Positions 61,706 to 64,000 of a DNA stretch of 64,000 nt are shown here, in pieces (the stretch's first letter is position 1; each line of letters starts with the position of its first letter). Below the pieces are notes generated by a model that searched no databases, had not been told where the DNA came from, and saw only the letters and a list, made by a program, of their open reading frames with translations. Source of the DNA: Ectopseudomonas mendocina. GTDB taxonomy: Bacteria > Pseudomonadota > Gammaproteobacteria > Pseudomonadales > Pseudomonadaceae. The DNA is taken from contig NZ_JADTQG010000019.1 in NCBI RefSeq assembly GCF_016008875.1, forward strand, positions 53,514 to 117,513, read 5' to 3'. The position numbers and the translations under genes were made by a program.

Positions 61706-62170
61706 TCACGTCATCGCGGCTCGGCGCATGCCAATATGCGGGATGTCGTCTTCCAGATAGACCTCGGTCACCGGCTCGAAGCCATAACGTCCGTAGTAAC
61801 CCTGCAGATGCGCCTGCGCCGACAGGTAGACCGGCACGCCCGGCCAACGCTGGCTGCACTCGGCCAGCGCCTGCTCCATCAGCCTATGGCCAAGGCCGGT
61901 GCCACGCGCCGCCTCGGCTATCACCACGCGACCAATCACCACCTCGCCATTCATGCGCTGCGGGTCGAGCAGGCGCAGATAGCCCACCAGCACGTCGCCA
62001 TCGCGCGCCAGCAGGTGGCAGGTATCGCCGAGCAGGTCCTGGCCATCGGTTTCCAGGTAGGGGCAGTTCTGCTCCACCACGAACACCTGGGTGCGCAGCG
62101 CCAGCAGCGCATAGAGCGTGAAGGTATCGAGTTCACTGTGATGCAGGCAGCGCCAGGTGACAGACGACAT
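61706..62170 (-). CDS. elaA: ElaA-family GNAT acetyltransferase
   Basis: A 154-residue GNAT of the ElaA type, beginning WRCLHHSELDTFTLYALLAL with the ElaA hallmarks LRTQVFVVEQNCPYLETDGQD and DPQRMNGEVVIGRVV. The acetyl-CoA loop is AEAARGTGLGHRLM. Substrates of ElaA are not established. The ATG at 62170 follows GGAGCTCTCTC; a longer in-frame start has no ribosome-binding site. It is divergent from the SUKH gene. Confidence 0.9.
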   Translation of the reverse strand: MSSVTWRCLHHSELDTFTLYALLALRTQVFVVEQNCPYLETDGQDLLGDTCHLLARDGDVLVGYLRLLDPQRMNGEVVIGRVVIAEAARGTGLGHRLMEQALAECSQRWPGVPVYLSAQAHLQGYYGRYGFEPVTEVYLEDDIPHIGMRRAAMT

Positions 62171-62275
62171 GAGAGAGCTCCGTAAAATTGCCAGTATGCA
62201 ATGCAGGCCGCAGGTTTTCATTCCGTGGGCCAGCTACTGTATAAAGCCGACCCTACCCAATTAGGAGCCGACGCC

Positions 62276-62683
62276 GTGGAAGAAGTCATCGAACAGCTGC
62301 GCGAACTCAACGAGCCCGTCCCGGTGCCGCTGGAGCTGCCCGAGGAAGAAACCCTGGTGGAGATTCAGGAGCAGATCCTCATCCACCTGCCCTTCGAACT
62401 GCGCGAGTTCCTGCTCAAGGTCAGCGACGTGGTCTACGGCCGCCTGGAGCCGGTGACCGCCAGCGACCCGCACTCGCACACCTATCTGCCGGAAGTCGCC
62501 TCGGTGGCTTGGGACCTCGGCCTGCCGCGCGATCTGGTGCCGCTGTGCCAGGACGGCCGCGACTACTACGCGGTCGACGTCGAAGGCCAGGTGTGGCTGT
62601 GGGACGGCGACGAGGGCGAGCTGACCGACGAAAGCTGGGACTCGGTCTGGCACTGGTGCCGCGACGTCTGGCTGGAGAGCTGA
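62276..62683 (+). CDS. SMI1/KNR4 (SUKH)-like protein
   Basis: A 135-residue acidic protein. The core YGRLEPVTASDPHSHTYLPE, AWDLGLPRDLVPLCQDGRDY and VDVEGQVWLWDGDEGE has the SUKH pattern (G-x-G turn, LxLP, IPLAxDGxGDxY, and W at the end). The GTG start at 62276 is chosen because TTAGGAG lies 8 nt upstream. SUKH proteins are often immunity proteins of contact-dependent or polymorphic toxins, but housekeeping members also exist. I see no toxin gene beside this one, so an immunity role is not supported here. Confidence 0.8.
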   Translation: MEEVIEQLRELNEPVPVPLELPEEETLVEIQEQILIHLPFELREFLLKVSDVVYGRLEPVTASDPHSHTYLPEVASVAWDLGLPRDLVPLCQDGRDYYAVDVEGQVWLWDGDEGELTDESWDSVWHWCRDVWLES

Positions 62684-62727
62684 GCCTCGCGGTCACGGCG
62701 GCTGTGCTGTAGCCGGGTGCGTTACCC

Positions 62728-62790
62728 TTCGCGGCCAAGACCGCTCCCACGGCATCATGCCGGCATCGTGGGAGCGGACTTGTCCGCGAA
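62728..62790. repeat. Inverted pair of REP-like units
   Basis: TTCGCGGCCAAGACCGCTCC (62728-62747) and GTGGGAGCGGACTTGTCCGC (62768-62787) form an inverted pair with inner-palindrome variants GGCCAAGACC and GGACTTGTCC, between the SUKH gene and the convergent GntR gene. Confidence 0.82.
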
Positions 62791-62863
62791 TGCGCCGTTG
62801 ATCCCACGCCTCCACAAGGTACAAGCTCCCATCCGCGAGAAGCAGGCTTCTCGCCGTCCCGCC

Positions 62864-63517
62864 TCAGGTGTCGCCCTGCTCCAGCGCCAGCAGGTTGAGC
62901 AAAAACCGCGCGAAATACAGCAGATCCTGCTCCATGGCCTGGCGCGCGCCCTTGGCATCGCCGGCTTCGATGGCGGCAAAGGCGTCTTCATGAAAGTCAT
63001 TGAGCCGCAGTGACAGATCGGCGCCAGTGAACAGGCGATTGAAGAAGGGGCCGATCTGCAGCCACAGCGACTCGATCGAACGCAGCAACACCGGGTTGCC
63101 GCAGGCACCGTAAAGATGCAGGTGGAACTGGCTGTTGGCGCTGAGGTAGTCCTGCACCTGGCGCAGCTCGATGGCCACGTCCATGCGCTGCACGCAGTCA
63201 CGCAGCCAGGCCAGGTCGTCGCGGCTCAGGCGCGGCGTAGCCAGCTCCACCGCGAGGCCTTCCAGCGCCAGGCGTACCTGGAAGATGTTCTCGTAACGTT
63301 CGCGGGTCATCGACGGCACGCGCACCGAGCGCTGCTGCTCGCCCTCCAGCGCGCCCTCGGCCACCAGCCGTTGCAGGGCCGCGCGAACCGGCATCGGGCT
63401 GGTGCCCCATTCGGCCGCCAGATCGCGAATCTTCAGCCGTTGTCCTGGCTGGAAGCGCCCGGCCAACAGGCCGGAGCGGATGTTCTGATACAACTGTTCC
63501 TGCAGGTTGTCAGCCAT
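62864..63517 (-). CDS. GntR-family (FadR-type) transcriptional regulator
   Basis: A 217-residue GntR regulator. The winged helix-turn-helix has IRSGLLAGRFQPGQRLKIRD and GTSPMPVRAALQRLVAEGAL. The FCD all-helical effector domain follows, with the metal-binding pattern around RYENIFQVRLALEGLAVELA, HLHLYGACGN and the C-terminal helices. It is divergent from an aminotransferase gene over 247 bp holding two TGTGATCAC operators 63 bp apart. Repression relieved by an amino- or keto-acid is a reasonable guess. The ATG at 63517 gives MADNLQEQLYQNIRSG. Confidence 0.92.
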   Translation of the reverse strand: MADNLQEQLYQNIRSGLLAGRFQPGQRLKIRDLAAEWGTSPMPVRAALQRLVAEGALEGEQQRSVRVPSMTRERYENIFQVRLALEGLAVELATPRLSRDDLAWLRDCVQRMDVAIELRQVQDYLSANSQFHLHLYGACGNPVLLRSIESLWLQIGPFFNRLFTGADLSLRLNDFHEDAFAAIEAGDAKGARQAMEQDLLYFARFLLNLLALEQGDT

Positions 63518-63649
63518 GCTGCACCACCTCCATCGGTGGCGCCGGCAGTTGGGCAAGGGTCAGGCTACAGTCACGCATGAAAGACTCCGGTCAAGAAAGC
63601 ATGGGCTGGGTCAACGCCGATTTTGTCTGAGAAAACCTGTCGTTGAAAT

Positions 63650-63668
63650 ATTCTGTGATCACGAATAT
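63650..63668. promoter_or_regulatory. GntR operator site 1 (imperfect)
   Basis: TTCTGTGATCACGAAT shares the core TGTGATCAC with site 2 but has mismatched outer bases. Its centre (63658/63659) is exactly 63 bp, six helical turns, from the centre of site 2. Confidence 0.6.
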
Positions 63669-63711
63669 CGATTTATTTGGCCATATAGGGGGGGATATAA
63701 AGACCATTTAC

Positions 63712-63731
63712 TATTTTGTGATCACAAAATA
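63712..63731. promoter_or_regulatory. GntR operator site 2 (perfect 20-bp palindrome)
   Basis: TATTTTGTGATCACAAAATA is a perfect 20-bp palindrome ending 33 bp before the aminotransferase start. It sits in an AT-rich promoter region and is a strong candidate binding site for the divergent GntR protein. Confidence 0.72.
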
Positions 63732-63764
63732 TCATGCCGGCAGCATCTGAACGAGGTATGCCCC

Positions 63765-64000
63765 ATGACCACCGCCAGTGGCATCAGCCAAGCCGCCGTA
63801 GACCGCTTCGTCGCCGCCGAGCGCGAGCTGTTCCTGTCCCGCAATCCGAAGTCCGCGGCCCTGGCCGAACGCGCCCGCCACTCGCTGTATGGCGGCGTGC
63901 CGATGCACTGGATGGCCGACTGGTCGACGCCGGTGCCGCTGTTCGTCGAGCGCGCCCCGGGGGCGCGCGTGTTAGTCGGGGGCGGGGATGAGTATTTGGG
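63765..64000 (+). CDS. Class-III aminotransferase (glutamate-1-semialdehyde aminomutase-like), N-terminal part
   Basis: The first 78 codons of a gene running off the right edge. Residues such as VDRFVAAERELFLSRNPKSAALAERARHSL (two runs) and GGVPMHWMADWSTPVPLFVERA match the N-terminal region of HemL-like class-III PLP aminotransferases. The ribosome-binding site ACGAGG lies 8-9 nt before the ATG. The divergent GntR regulator and its operators suggest an inducible catabolic enzyme and not haem synthesis. The last 30 bases read oddly (VGGGDEYLG where a VDGDEYLD-like text is expected). Confidence 0.8.
   Translation, partial: MTTASGISQAAVDRFVAAERELFLSRNPKSAALAERARHSLYGGVPMHWMADWSTPVPLFVERAPGARVLVGGGDEYL

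Noticed and set aside
62276..62683. SUKH protein as the immunity gene of a polymorphic toxin
   Set aside because: No toxin, Rhs, CdiA or VgrG-like gene lies beside it, and the neighbours are ordinary housekeeping genes and repeats.
63712..63731. TGTGATCACA as a Crp/Vfr site
   Set aside because: A Crp-type site needs TGTGA-N6-TCACA; here the half-sites abut with no spacer. The divergent GntR gene is a better explanation.

Overview
The window is GC-rich chromosomal DNA of a Pseudomonas-type gammaproteobacterium. I infer this from the P. fluorescens-type mannitol operon (mtlR, mtlEFGKDYZ), the split pyruvate carboxylase pycA/pycB beside a LysR gene, the znuA/zur-znuC-znuB and metNIQ clusters, and the many Pseudomonas-style REP palindromes. 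From memory, several blocks match origin-proximal groups of P. aeruginosa PAO1 (PA0065-PA0069, PA5435-PA5439, PA5443, PA5498-PA5505), so this is probably an origin-proximal core region. I cannot fix the species; a P. mendocina/P. oleovorans-like relative is a guess. I saw no transposase, prophage, CRISPR array, tRNA or rRNA gene.

Layout. 1-3.1 kb: the end of a luciferase-like monooxygenase, osmC, two lipoproteins and a DUF1161 protein. 3.1-6.0 kb (minus strand): HAD phosphatase, membrane protein, GNAT and gamma-carbonic anhydrase. 6.1-10.3 kb: oligopeptidase A (prlC), translationally coupled to a small zinc-ribbon protein, then a DUF1835 protein and a secreted hypothetical protein. 10.3-12.6 kb: a partly duplicated AraC regulator divergent from an SBF-type transporter. 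12.6-13.7 kb: a radical SAM gene behind a perfect LexA box. 13.8-23.7 kb: polyol uptake and catabolism. 23.9-29.2 kb: beta-carbonic anhydrase, pycB, pycA and the LysR regulator. Carbonic anhydrase beside a bicarbonate-using carboxylase makes metabolic sense. 29.3-33.6 kb: an XdhC maturation factor convergent with a two-subunit molybdenum hydroxylase. 33.8-36.7 kb: a HexR-like RpiR regulator divergent from a G6PDH gene across a palindromic operator. 36.8-44.9 kb: an MFS transporter, high-affinity zinc uptake with Zur, a lipoprotein and D-/L-methionine uptake.

45.3-64 kb: a LysR/VOC divergent pair and a 960-residue GGDEF-EAL membrane protein. Next comes a chaperone locus made of a DUF1266 protein, a J-domain/DUF805 membrane protein and a convergent HscC Hsp70. 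It is followed by uvrD, two near-duplicate lipoprotein TRAP-type binding proteins, a TetR regulator, a Tim44-like membrane protein, an ElaA-type acetyltransferase, a SUKH protein, and a GntR regulator divergent from an aminotransferase that runs off the right edge.

Non-coding DNA is dominated by three palindrome families: REP-like units beginning GTGGGAGCG or GTAGGAGCG, the CCCGGATTGCATCCGGG hairpin, and GTAGGGTGGGTTA repeats. There is also a 141-bp element with 15-bp terminal inverted repeats directly after uvrD. The most interesting items are the HscC/J-domain/DUF1266 locus, the orphan lipoprotein TRAP binding proteins, the MITE-like element, the REP plus AraC-tail tandem duplication, and two operator systems: HexR-like at 35.07 kb, and GntR with paired sites 63 bp apart.
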